NCBI GenBank assembly: GCA_009837885.1
Contig: VXSP01000016.1
Location: 1 to 64,000 of the forward strand
Direction: 5' to 3'
Length of the DNA stretch: 64,000 nt
Source of the DNA: Holophagales bacterium
GTDB taxonomy: Bacteria; Acidobacteriota; Thermoanaerobaculia; Multivoradales; Multivoraceae
Each line of letters opens with the position of its first letter. The first letter of the stretch is position 1. This document shows, one piece after another, positions 23,039 through 30,538 of this stretch. The notes under the pieces were generated by a model. It saw only the letters and a program-made list of their open reading frames with translations. It was not told the origin of the DNA and made no database searches. A program made the position numbers and the translations under genes.

Positions 23039-24406
23039 GTGAACGACGTCTCGAGACCCGTGGCCGCCAAGGCCGCCCCCCGGAGCACAGATCGCTACCT
23101 CGGCGAGGACGCGGCCTCGCGGTCGCTCTACGAGCGCGCCCTCGACGTCATGCCCGGCGGCAACAGCCGCCACACGCTCGTCATGGACCCGTATCCGATC
23201 TACGCGGCCTCCGGGCACGGCTGCATCGTCACGGATGTCGAAGGCCAGGAGCGCATCGACTTCGTCAACAACTACACCTCGCTGATCCTCGGGCACTCGC
23301 ACCCCGCGGTGACGGAAGCGGTCGCCCGGGTGATCGGGAGCGGGACGGCGTTCTCGCTGCCGACCGAGACCGACATCCGCCTCGCCGAGCTGCTGGTGGA
23401 GCGCATCCCCTACATCGACCAGGTCCGGTTCGCGAACTCCGGCAGCGAGGGCGTGCTGCTGGCGATCCGGGCCGCGCGGGCGGCGACCGGCCGCGGCAAG
23501 ATCGCGAAGTTCGAGGGCTGCTACCACGGCATCTACGACTACGCGCAGGCGAGCGACAGCTCGCGTCCGAAGAACTGGGGCGAGTCGGAACGTCCGGCGA
23601 CGACGCTCGAAGCCAGCATGGCGAAGAGCCTCGAGACCGAGGTCGTCACGCTGCCGCTCAACGACATCGAGGTCTGCAACGCCCTGATCGACGAGCACCG
23701 GGACGACCTCGCGGCCGTGCTCATGGATCCCCTCCCGGCCGCGCTCGGCCTGATCCCGCCGAGGGCTGACTTCGTCGCGGCGATCCGGGCGAAGACTCGG
23801 GAATGCGGCGCGCTGCTGATCGCGGACGAGGTGCTCTCCTTCCGCATCGACTACCGCGGCGCCTGCCACCGCTTCGGGATCGAGCCGGACCTCGTCTCGC
23901 TCGGCAAGATCATCGGCGGCGGCTTCCCCGTCGGCGCGGTGGCCGGCAAGGCGGACGTGATGAAGGTCTTCGACCATCGCGACGGCGAACTCGTCCACCA
24001 CGGCGGCACCTACAACGGCAATCCGGTGACGATGGTCGCCGGCTACGAGACGATGAAGCGCCTGACGCCGGAGGTCTTCGCCGAGTTCGACCGGCTCGGC
24101 GACCGGGTCCGCGCCGGACTGCAGGAAGTACTGCGCCGGCACGGCATCGAGGCGGTCGCGACCGGCCGCGGCTCGCTCTTCGCCGTCGTGCCGGGGAACG
24201 AACCCCCGAAGGACTTCCGAGCCGTGTTCACCGCCCGCTCCGCGGCGCCGCGGATCCAGAAGATCGCCCGGGAGATGCTGAACCGGGGGATGCTGATGGG
24301 CGCCCGCGGTCTCTTCGGCGCGCTCTCGACTCCGATGGGCGACGCGGAGATCGACCGCTTTCTGGAAGCCGCCGACGGCGCCGCGGCGTACGTGCTGGCT
24401 GCCTAG
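23039..24406 (+). CDS. class III aminotransferase, glutamate-1-semialdehyde aminomutase-like
   Basis: 455-residue PLP enzyme. Visible: PGGNSRHTLVMDPYPIY and GHSHPAV of the GSA-aminomutase group, ANSGSEGVLLAIRAAR for phosphate binding, FEGCYHGIYDY, the PLP-ring Asp in LLIADEVLSFR, and the Schiff-base Lys in SLGKIIGGGFPVGA. It differs from HemL in many places, so it more likely acts on another amino acid or amine. GTG start with AGGG 8 nt upstream. Its TAG stop shares the palindrome CTAG with the stop of the convergent hydrolase gene, so the two genes overlap by 4 nt. Confidence 0.88.
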   Translation: MNDVSRPVAAKAAPRSTDRYLGEDAASRSLYERALDVMPGGNSRHTLVMDPYPIYAASGHGCIVTDVEGQERIDFVNNYTSLILGHSHPAVTEAVARVIGSGTAFSLPTETDIRLAELLVERIPYIDQVRFANSGSEGVLLAIRAARAATGRGKIAKFEGCYHGIYDYAQASDSSRPKNWGESERPATTLEASMAKSLETEVVTLPLNDIEVCNALIDEHRDDLAAVLMDPLPAALGLIPPRADFVAAIRAKTRECGALLIADEVLSFRIDYRGACHRFGIEPDLVSLGKIIGGGFPVGAVAGKADVMKVFDHRDGELVHHGGTYNGNPVTMVAGYETMKRLTPEVFAEFDRLGDRVRAGLQEVLRRHGIEAVATGRGSLFAVVPGNEPPKDFRAVFTARSAAPRIQKIAREMLNRGMLMGARGLFGALSTPMGDAEIDRFLEAADGAAAYVLAA

Positions 24407-25620
24407 GGAAGCCGTTCCAGCAAGAGGGCCAGCAGGGCGTCGCGGACTTCGTTTCGGAAGTCGAGTTCGTTCTGGTTGAACTGGACCGCGACGGCGATGC
24501 CGGAGTCCCGGTGGTAGTACATCGTGGAGCGCCAGCCCGGGAACCAGCCGCCGTGACCGATGAGTTCGCCGTGCGGGCTGTCGGCCCGGTAGACGCCAAG
24601 GCCGTAGGTCGCGCCGGCGTCGTCGCCGCGGTAACCGGAGTTGAGCATCTCCTTGAGGTACGGTCCGTCGATGGCGCGCTCCTCGTAGAGGATCTTCGCC
24701 CAGCGGGCCAGGTCGCGGGAGTTGGAGACGTAGCCGCCGCCGGTCCACTCGGTCTGCGGGCTGAAGGCCATGACGTCGCCCTCGGCGGTCCTGGCCGGAA
24801 GTGAGAAGGGGTTGTCCTCGCCGACGTGGCCCGGGGCGAGATCGGGGAACGTGCGGCCGATCTGCTCCACCGTGCGGGGAAGGTCGTGACGGTCGAGCAC
24901 GCGGCGCCTGGCCTCGTCGTAGTACGCGCCGCCGGAGGCGGCCTCCAACATCAGGCCCGCGACGAGGTAGCCTGTGTCGGTGTAGGCGTACCCCTCGCCG
25001 GCCGGGAACAGGGGCTCCTTGTCGAGGACGTACTGGACCAGTTCCCGCGGCTCGAACCAGGCGTCGGGGTCGCCAGCCGGACCGCGCCGGGACCGGGCCT
25101 CGGCGCGCCAGCCTTCGTCGTAGACGTGGTCGGTGAGCCCGCTCGAGTGGCTGAGCAGGTGGCGGAGGGTCATCGTCTCGTGGTTGGGAAGGCGGGTCCA
25201 CCACGGTTCGTCGCCGAGCCAGCGCGACGCCAGGTCGTCGAGGCCGAGCAGGCCCTCGTTCACCATGCTGAGCGCGGTGGTCGCGGCGATCGTCTTGCCG
25301 ATGCTGCCGGCCGGCATGCGGTTTTCGGGGCGCATCGGCAGGTCGTTGTCGGGATCGGCGTAACCGGTGGCGGCGACGCCTTCGCCGCCGTCCGGGAGGA
25401 CGAAGGCGGCGGTGGCGCCGATGAAGCCGAGTTCGGCGCGGAGGTCGTCGAGACGCTGCTGGAAGAGCTGCTCGGTTGCGGTTGAGGTCACGTCCGGGGA
25501 GGGTGGCACGGCGCAGGCGAAGGTCAGGAGGGTTGCTGCGGCCGGAAAAAGGAGCCGGCCTGACGGCCGGCGGGTGTTCCTGGCCGCCTCCGGCGGCAGC
25601 CGACGAGGACGTCGGCGCAC
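24403..25620 (-). CDS. beta-lactamase-fold serine hydrolase, start codon supplied by repeat
   Basis: 405 residues, class C/PBP-type fold: SIGK (SxxK nucleophile), YTDTGY in the YxN position and HGGW near the end. Likely a peptidase or esterase of the exported beta-lactamase superfamily. No usual start lies close to the GGGAG site at the end of the upstream hydrolase gene. The first in-frame start is a GTG inside repeat R8 (TGG-GTG-CGC), so residues 1-20 (VRRRPRRLPPEAARNTRRP) come from the repeat, followed by a signal peptide with a lipobox-like end LLTFAC. The next gene upstream is a paralogue 16 nt away. Confidence 0.8.
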   Translation of the reverse strand: MRRRPRRLPPEAARNTRRPSGRLLFPAAATLLTFACAVPPSPDVTSTATEQLFQQRLDDLRAELGFIGATAAFVLPDGGEGVAATGYADPDNDLPMRPENRMPAGSIGKTIAATTALSMVNEGLLGLDDLASRWLGDEPWWTRLPNHETMTLRHLLSHSSGLTDHVYDEGWRAEARSRRGPAGDPDAWFEPRELVQYVLDKEPLFPAGEGYAYTDTGYLVAGLMLEAASGGAYYDEARRRVLDRHDLPRTVEQIGRTFPDLAPGHVGEDNPFSLPARTAEGDVMAFSPQTEWTGGGYVSNSRDLARWAKILYEERAIDGPYLKEMLNSGYRGDDAGATYGLGVYRADSPHGELIGHGGWFPGWRSTMYYHRDSGIAVAVQFNQNELDFRNEVRDALLALLLERLP

Positions 25621-25626
25621 CCAGTG
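25554..25626 (-). repeat. dispersed hairpin repeat R8
   Basis: Minus-orientation unit with head ACACTGGGTGCGC, hairpin 1 variant GCCGACGTCCTCGTCGGC, second stem GCCGCCGGAGGCGGC and a trailing GCCGGCCGTCAGGCCGGC. It lies between two serine hydrolase genes and forms the N-terminal coding region of the second. Confidence 0.85.
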
Positions 25627-25636
25627 TGTGACGTTG

Positions 25637-26875
25637 TTACTCCCAACCGTACGCGGCCCGGATTCTGGTCGGCAGCTCGATGAAGATGACCGGGTTGGCT
25701 TCGCTGCTGTTGGCCAGGATGACATAGCCGTTGCCTCCTTCGAGCGACCCGACGAGGTTCCCGCGGAAGCCCCAGTTGCCACCGGTGTGTCCGAAGAGGC
25801 GGTCCGCTTCTCCGGGTGGCGCGGGGCGGTGCGGGGTGTCGGCGCCGGTGGTGAAGCCGAGAGCGTAGTTGCCCACGCCTCCGGGCGTCACCATCTTGCG
25901 AGTGAACTCGGTCGTCAGGATGCGGTTCGAGCGACCCTCCAGGGAGAGCTGGACCTCGATCAGGAACTTCGTCAGGTCCGTCGGCGTCGTCCACAGGCCC
26001 GCGGCGTAGAGCTCCGGGTAGACGTGCCAGTTCGCGCGTGGCTCCCCACCGTCCTCGTCGGGTTTGGTCGCCGACCCGCTGGCCCGCGCCGCGTTGCCGT
26101 GGAGTGCCTCCGGCAGCGGCTGGCAGAAGCAACTGCGGTTCATGCCGAGCGGGTCGAGGACGGTCTCTTGCAGGATCTCCCCGAACGGCTTCGTCACGGC
26201 GTCGCTCAGCGCGAGCTGCAGGATCGTCGAGCCGCCGCCCGAGTACTCGTAGCGGGTGCCGGGCTGCCAGCCGACGACGACCGGGTCGGTGTTCGCGGGC
26301 GTTTCCTCGTCCTTCCGTCCCAGGACCTCGGGGACGGTCGGCAGGTCGGCGTGCGGCTTGTAGCCCGGGAATCCAGAAACCGTCGTGCCCGCCGTCATGC
26401 TCAGCAGCATCCGCGGCGTCACCGGTGTCTCGGCGAGTAGCTCCGTGTCGTCCCGGAGCTGCCAGGAGCTGAGGACCGAGTTGATGTCGTCGTCGAGGTC
26501 GAAGAGGCCGTCCTGCACCGCGCGGAGCACCGCCATAGCCGACACCGGTTTGCTGATCGAGGCGGCCTGGAAGAGGGTGTCCGTGTCGGCAGGGGTGCCG
26601 GTCGATTCGTCGGCGACGCCGTAAGCCTTGGCCCAGTGCAGTCGGTAGTGCTGGACGACGGCGACGCTGAGTGCCGGGATGCCGTGCGCCTCCATCAGCT
26701 CGACGAGGCTCTTGCCGGGGTCGTCGCTTGAGCCCGCCTCGCGCGGTGCCTCGATCTTGGCGATCAGCTCGACAGGAGCGTGCGTCGCCGCGCCGGACGG
26801 CTGCGCTTGGAGGGGGACGGCGAGAAGGCACGCCAGCAGGAGGCCAATGGTCCCGCCAAATGAAGCACCGTTCAC
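25637..26875 (-). CDS. exported beta-lactamase-fold serine hydrolase
   Basis: 412 residues from a GTG start (VNGASFGGTIG) followed by a signal peptide (LLLACLLAVPLQAQ). The SxxK nucleophile is in FQAASISKPVSAMAVL, the second-motif position reads YEYSGGGS, and HTGG is near the C-terminus. Class C beta-lactamase/6-aminohexanoate-hydrolase-like; physiological substrate unknown. A longer frame upstream of the GTG has no signal-like features. It is followed after 16 nt by a second hydrolase of the same superfamily. Confidence 0.85.
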   Translation of the reverse strand: MNGASFGGTIGLLLACLLAVPLQAQPSGAATHAPVELIAKIEAPREAGSSDDPGKSLVELMEAHGIPALSVAVVQHYRLHWAKAYGVADESTGTPADTDTLFQAASISKPVSAMAVLRAVQDGLFDLDDDINSVLSSWQLRDDTELLAETPVTPRMLLSMTAGTTVSGFPGYKPHADLPTVPEVLGRKDEETPANTDPVVVGWQPGTRYEYSGGGSTILQLALSDAVTKPFGEILQETVLDPLGMNRSCFCQPLPEALHGNAARASGSATKPDEDGGEPRANWHVYPELYAAGLWTTPTDLTKFLIEVQLSLEGRSNRILTTEFTRKMVTPGGVGNYALGFTTGADTPHRPAPPGEADRLFGHTGGNWGFRGNLVGSLEGGNGYVILANSSEANPVIFIELPTRIRAAYGWE

Positions 26876-26954
26876 CCGCGGCAGGTTAGCGGAACCAAAG
26901 CGGCGAAAGGGCCAGAACCCGGCGCTTCGAACCGCCGGGTAGCGTCGCCGTCCA

Positions 26955-27923
26955 CTAACCTCCGCTCTGCTCCTCTTCCGCGGGAACCTGATCCGCATCG
27001 CCGCCAGAGGCGCGCTGACCCGGAACAACAACCGACTGAAGCACCTTGATGAAAGCGACGCCCCGGTCATTCTCGATCAGTTTTACGGCAGGCGTCGCCG
27101 AGAAGGTCAGCATACACGCATGGTGAACGGACAGAACTGCCTCTTGCAGTGCTTGGTCGTCCTCCAATGCAGCAACCCTTAGGCCCATATCCCGGCATCG
27201 CTGAATCGAAAGGTGCCGCGCGTGAGACTTCGTGAGAGCGTGATCTCCCAGCTCTTTCAGGATCCTCTTTATCTTCTTCTCAGCCGCCGCCTTCTCCAAG
27301 TTCTCGAACATCCCAGTTCTGAGCCACTCCGCCGTCATCTCGTTCGACCACGCGATGGCCTTCTCGCATTCCCCAATGAGAGTTGGACTGTACTTCGCGA
27401 TGATCGGCTGCCACAGCGGAATGCTCGCTGGATTCTCTCCTATCTCCCGCCTCGCCCTGCCGAACTCTTCTACGACGCCATGAGCCGGAATCCCGGCGAA
27501 CTGCGGGTCGATCGGACCGAGACTCGAGTGCTTACCCATCACGACTTCTTTGCAAGCGCACGCAACCATCGTACCGCCTGACATCGCCAGTTGCGGCACG
27601 ATCGCGCGTATGTCGCTTCCGAAAGACGCCCTGAGGTAGTCAACCAAGGATTCGGTAGCCGCCGTCTCTCCTCCTGGAGTATGCAGCAGAAGGTCGAGAC
27701 CGCGGGATCGGTCCATTTCATGAATAACGGTCATGAATCCGTTCTTGTCCTCGTCGCTGATCGCGACGCCTCCCAAGCCGCTCTTTTGAAGCCAACCCGA
27801 GTAGTAGACGATGACGTTCCGCTCAGTGAGAGCGCCAAGCTCTCGCAAGTAGCGCCTCCGCACGACGTCGTGTACGCTGCCGGCGCTTCCAATCTCCGTG
27901 AGTATCTGGCTCCAGTTGGGCAT
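26955..27923 (-). CDS. SDH/ClpP-class serine protease (SppA-like, cytoplasmic)
   Basis: 322 residues of the serine-dehydrogenase-proteinase type (ClpP/crotonase-like protease family). Motifs: LDLLLHTPGGETAATES, the likely nucleophile serine in LAMSGGTMVACACKE, and SSLGPIDPQFAGIPA. It has no signal peptide. An acidic tail (ADQVPAEEEQSGG) follows the fold. AGGA lies upstream of the ATG. It is 28 nt downstream of the 82-residue gene and lies in the less GC-rich patch together with the HEPN-like protein. A role in protein quality control, membrane-linked proteolysis or defence is possible. Confidence 0.85.
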   Translation of the reverse strand: MPNWSQILTEIGSAGSVHDVVRRRYLRELGALTERNVIVYYSGWLQKSGLGGVAISDEDKNGFMTVIHEMDRSRGLDLLLHTPGGETAATESLVDYLRASFGSDIRAIVPQLAMSGGTMVACACKEVVMGKHSSLGPIDPQFAGIPAHGVVEEFGRARREIGENPASIPLWQPIIAKYSPTLIGECEKAIAWSNEMTAEWLRTGMFENLEKAAAEKKIKRILKELGDHALTKSHARHLSIQRCRDMGLRVAALEDDQALQEAVLSVHHACMLTFSATPAVKLIENDRGVAFIKVLQSVVVPGQRASGGDADQVPAEEEQSGG

Positions 27924-27951
27924 TCAGATTCACGTCCTTTCGGAACTTTCC

Positions 27952-28200
27952 CTAGTCATCGACCGCAGTATCTCCTCGAATCACAACTCGCGGCTCCGAG
28001 CTCGCCTCCTGGCTTCCCCAACCCTCGGCCAGCCTCTTCATCAACTCGCTGACTTCGGGGTCATCGAGGCCCAGTTCCTGAAACACGCCCAGGATGGCGT
28101 CCGTGCTGCTGTCGCTGGAGTGCTCGGGCGCGGCCCCGGCAACACTCTTGCCTGCGCGGCCGCAGCTACCGCCATCGCTGGGATTAGGGCGCATCATCAC
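27952..28200 (-). CDS. small hypothetical protein upstream of protease
   Basis: 82 residues, MMMRPNPSDGGSCGRAGKS start, a helical acidic part (DAILGVFQELGLDDPEVSELMKR cut here) and a polar tail. No family was recognised. The short distance to the protease ATG and shared composition suggest cotranscription, perhaps as an adaptor. The 266 nt upstream (28201-28466) hold no convincing gene or promoter. Confidence 0.5.
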   Translation of the reverse strand: MMMRPNPSDGGSCGRAGKSVAGAAPEHSSDSSTDAILGVFQELGLDDPEVSELMKRLAEGWGSQEASSEPRVVIRGDTAVDD

Positions 28201-28466
28201 CTAGTCTCCTCAGGCCGTTTTCGAGCAAGCGTGGGCCGATGTCGACTCAGGCTCTCGCCTAGATTCGGCCTGATGCGGATCATGCCAGACCGCAGCCTGC
28301 TGGCCAAATCAGGATTCCGAGTTGTGCTCCTCTGCTGCAAGCGGCGAGGGCAACCAGACCAGCGACGCGAGGCAACGGTACCGCCGAAAGGGCCTCTGCT
28401 GGTCGCTCATGGGCTTGCCGGTTGCAAACGTCGGCGCCGCTTTCCGGCGAGCCGGCGAGCTCGCGG

Positions 28467-29444
28467 TCAGTCGTCCTTGAGCAGCATGTGCTCGCAGTAG
28501 TCGCAATAGCCAAAGTGGTTCGCTCCGAGGTTTCCCGGTGTCAAGTCCTCTTGACACCGCGCACATCGGCCCTGTACTCGGTGCTCGCACACCACGCATC
28601 CGACGAATTCCGAACCTCCGTCCTCAGGTTCTGAGTCCACGACATACGTGTGAAGCCCGCACTCGGGACAGTCAAACACGATACCGTCGCCGCCGTGTTT
28701 GTAGTCCAGGAGCTCGGCAGCCGAGTAGTGAGCGGCGACCGCATTCTCGACCAGCCTCTCCGCGCTCACCTTCGCTCCGCACGAACGGCAGGCCGAATCT
28801 GCACACTCCTGTTCCCGGTTCTCCGGTTCGATCTGTTCCAGCAACTCCGAGCGGCACCTCGGGCACTCCCTCGGTGCCTGACCCACGACCGCATGGGCCC
28901 ACTCCACGCCATCGAACGTCTCACGGCACGCTCGTAGCTCCTGCTCGTAGACGTCGCGTACTTCAAGCATCGTCTTCCAAGCCTCTCCCAGCTTCTCAAC
29001 AGGATCGACGCCGACCCGTCGAAACCACCGCACGACTAGCGGAAAGGCACCCGCGACCGTCTGACGTACGGCGTCGGGCGCTTCCTGCGTATAGCGGTGT
29101 TCGACATCATTTCGGAGCCCGCTCAGCTTCTTGAGAGCCGCCTGATCTACGGGAATCCTGAAGTCCTTGAAACGCTCTCCAATCCCGGCGAGTCCGATAG
29201 TCCTAGCGGAACGCTTCTCATAGGTCACGTTGCCGTTGCCGTCCGGCATCGGCTTGTAGTCGGCCCCAATGAGATCGTCCTCATCGGCATCCGGCACGGC
29301 CTGTACGAGGACCTCCTTCGCTAGGAGCAACAGGCCGGCGTGCAGGTTTCGTATCGCCGAGAGTGCCCGGGCCGGGTCGTGCGCCTCGTAGTCCTCCACG
29401 CCGATGCGTATGGACTGGATCGCATTGTCGAGCAACGGTGACAT
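28467..29444 (-). CDS. HEPN-like protein with C-terminal zinc ribbons
   Basis: 325 residues from the chosen ATG (MSPLLDNAIQ); a 33-codon upstream extension looks like non-coding sequence. The N-terminal half is helical (ARALSAIRNLHAGLLLLAKEVL) and carries R111-N-D-V-E-H116, which fits the Rx4-6H active-site pattern of HEPN ribonucleases with the usual polar residue after Arg. The C-terminal half has at least five Cys pairs (CPRCRSE, CRSCGA, CPECGLH, CVVCEHR..CARC, CDYCEH), i.e. several zinc ribbons that could bind nucleic acid. No signal peptide or membrane segment. It lies close to the SDH-class protease on the same strand. RNA cleavage is inferred from the motif, not proven. Confidence 0.65.
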   Translation of the reverse strand: MSPLLDNAIQSIRIGVEDYEAHDPARALSAIRNLHAGLLLLAKEVLVQAVPDADEDDLIGADYKPMPDGNGNVTYEKRSARTIGLAGIGERFKDFRIPVDQAALKKLSGLRNDVEHRYTQEAPDAVRQTVAGAFPLVVRWFRRVGVDPVEKLGEAWKTMLEVRDVYEQELRACRETFDGVEWAHAVVGQAPRECPRCRSELLEQIEPENREQECADSACRSCGAKVSAERLVENAVAAHYSAAELLDYKHGGDGIVFDCPECGLHTYVVDSEPEDGGSEFVGCVVCEHRVQGRCARCQEDLTPGNLGANHFGYCDYCEHMLLKDD

Positions 29445-29651
29445 GGTGATCGCGATCTCGTGCGGGTGATGGCACCCAAGGGCTGCTCCGGCAGGAGTCA
29501 CGCTGCGGTTAGCAGGCGGTTCGCTCAGGTCACTGGAGCGCACGCTGCGACCCGCGTGTCGGCGGTTTGGTTGAGGCGTCCCACAGCCTTACGTGCTTTG
29601 GCCGCGGCCTCCTCCTTACTTCATCTCGGAAGCTCCCGACCGGCCTGCGTG

Positions 29652-30470
29652 CTAGAGACCAGCGAGCCGTTCGCTGATCACCAGTTCGCCGGGAGTCCTT
29701 CTCTTACCCTCATAGGTACCGACCCAGATGTGGTACTGGCCTTCACTCGGCTCCGGCAAGGTCACGATCGGGTCGTTAGTGGTTGTATCTGCGTCGTCGT
29801 TGCAGACCCAGGAGCCTTCCGGTGTGTTGACGACTAGAGTGGCGTCTCCGGCCTCTTCCGCGAGGAAGGCAATCCCCAGACCATCGCTGTGCCCCTCCCA
29901 CTCCAACCGGATATCGGGAGCACTCGAAACGTAGCCGATGCAGCTTCCGCCGAGATAGGAGGCATCAACTATGCCACCGGCTATGAGTTCGGATGCGTGC
30001 GGGTCGGGCGCAAAGCCTGCGCGAAGCCGGATCTTCCCAAAGTTCGGGTCTGCGGAGGAATCGAGAAGCGCCGCTCCAAGGTCTTCCATAGCCCCTTCAA
30101 AGGCGACCAAGCCAGCATCGTAGAAGGGCTGATTCTCTTCCTCCAGACACACAGCCAACCGAGCAGCGGCGAACCCCATGCCCTTGCTTAGGCGGTAGAC
30201 GATTTCCTCCATGATGACAGCCTGAACCTCACCAAGCTCATCCTGAGCCTCAGGCGTGGCCTCCCCGTCGATCACATCCATCACAGACTGCATTCCCAGC
30301 GCAGCCTCGGCCAGGTTGCCAGTGTAGGCAGCCAGTCGCTCACACGGGCAGCAGACCCAGTCCTCCACGTCTTTCGGCTCTTCCGTTTGCCCTACCGCCA
30401 CTGCCGCCCCACCCGCCTGTATCAACACCACCGCCACCAAGCCGGCACACCTCGCTCGTCTCTCACTCAC
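29652..30470 (-). CDS. secreted protein with DTTLVV/WVGTY beta-sandwich domain
   Basis: 272 residues with a signal peptide after the GTG start (AGLVAVVLIQAGGAAVAVGQ). A helical middle part with paired Cys (WVCCPCERLAAYTG) is followed by a C-terminal domain. That domain has the pattern GGIVDASYLGG..CIGYVSSAPDIRL, then DATLVVNTPEGSWVCNDD and YHIWVGTYEG, ending LVISERL. This domain is known from secreted bacterial proteins, often beside trypsin-like proteases, and is probably a binding module. Less GC-rich than the receptor downstream. 207 nt separate it from the HEPN-like gene and hold nothing recognisable. Confidence 0.7.
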   Translation of the reverse strand: MSERRARCAGLVAVVLIQAGGAAVAVGQTEEPKDVEDWVCCPCERLAAYTGNLAEAALGMQSVMDVIDGEATPEAQDELGEVQAVIMEEIVYRLSKGMGFAAARLAVCLEEENQPFYDAGLVAFEGAMEDLGAALLDSSADPNFGKIRLRAGFAPDPHASELIAGGIVDASYLGGSCIGYVSSAPDIRLEWEGHSDGLGIAFLAEEAGDATLVVNTPEGSWVCNDDADTTTNDPIVTLPEPSEGQYHIWVGTYEGKRRTPGELVISERLAGL

Positions 30471-30538
30471 CGGACATCCTCCTCTTCGATTTCGGGTCGG
30501 CGAAGGAGTCGCCGCGAGGAATCCTAGACGGTTTGGAC

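Noticed and set aside
28201..28466. Small frames between the HEPN-like gene and the 82-residue gene
   Set aside because: Several overlapping short frames exist on both strands but none has a ribosome site or recognisable sequence.
29445..29543. 33-codon N-terminal extension of the HEPN-like protein
   Set aside because: It reads as polar non-conserved sequence and the internal ATG starts directly at the helical domain.
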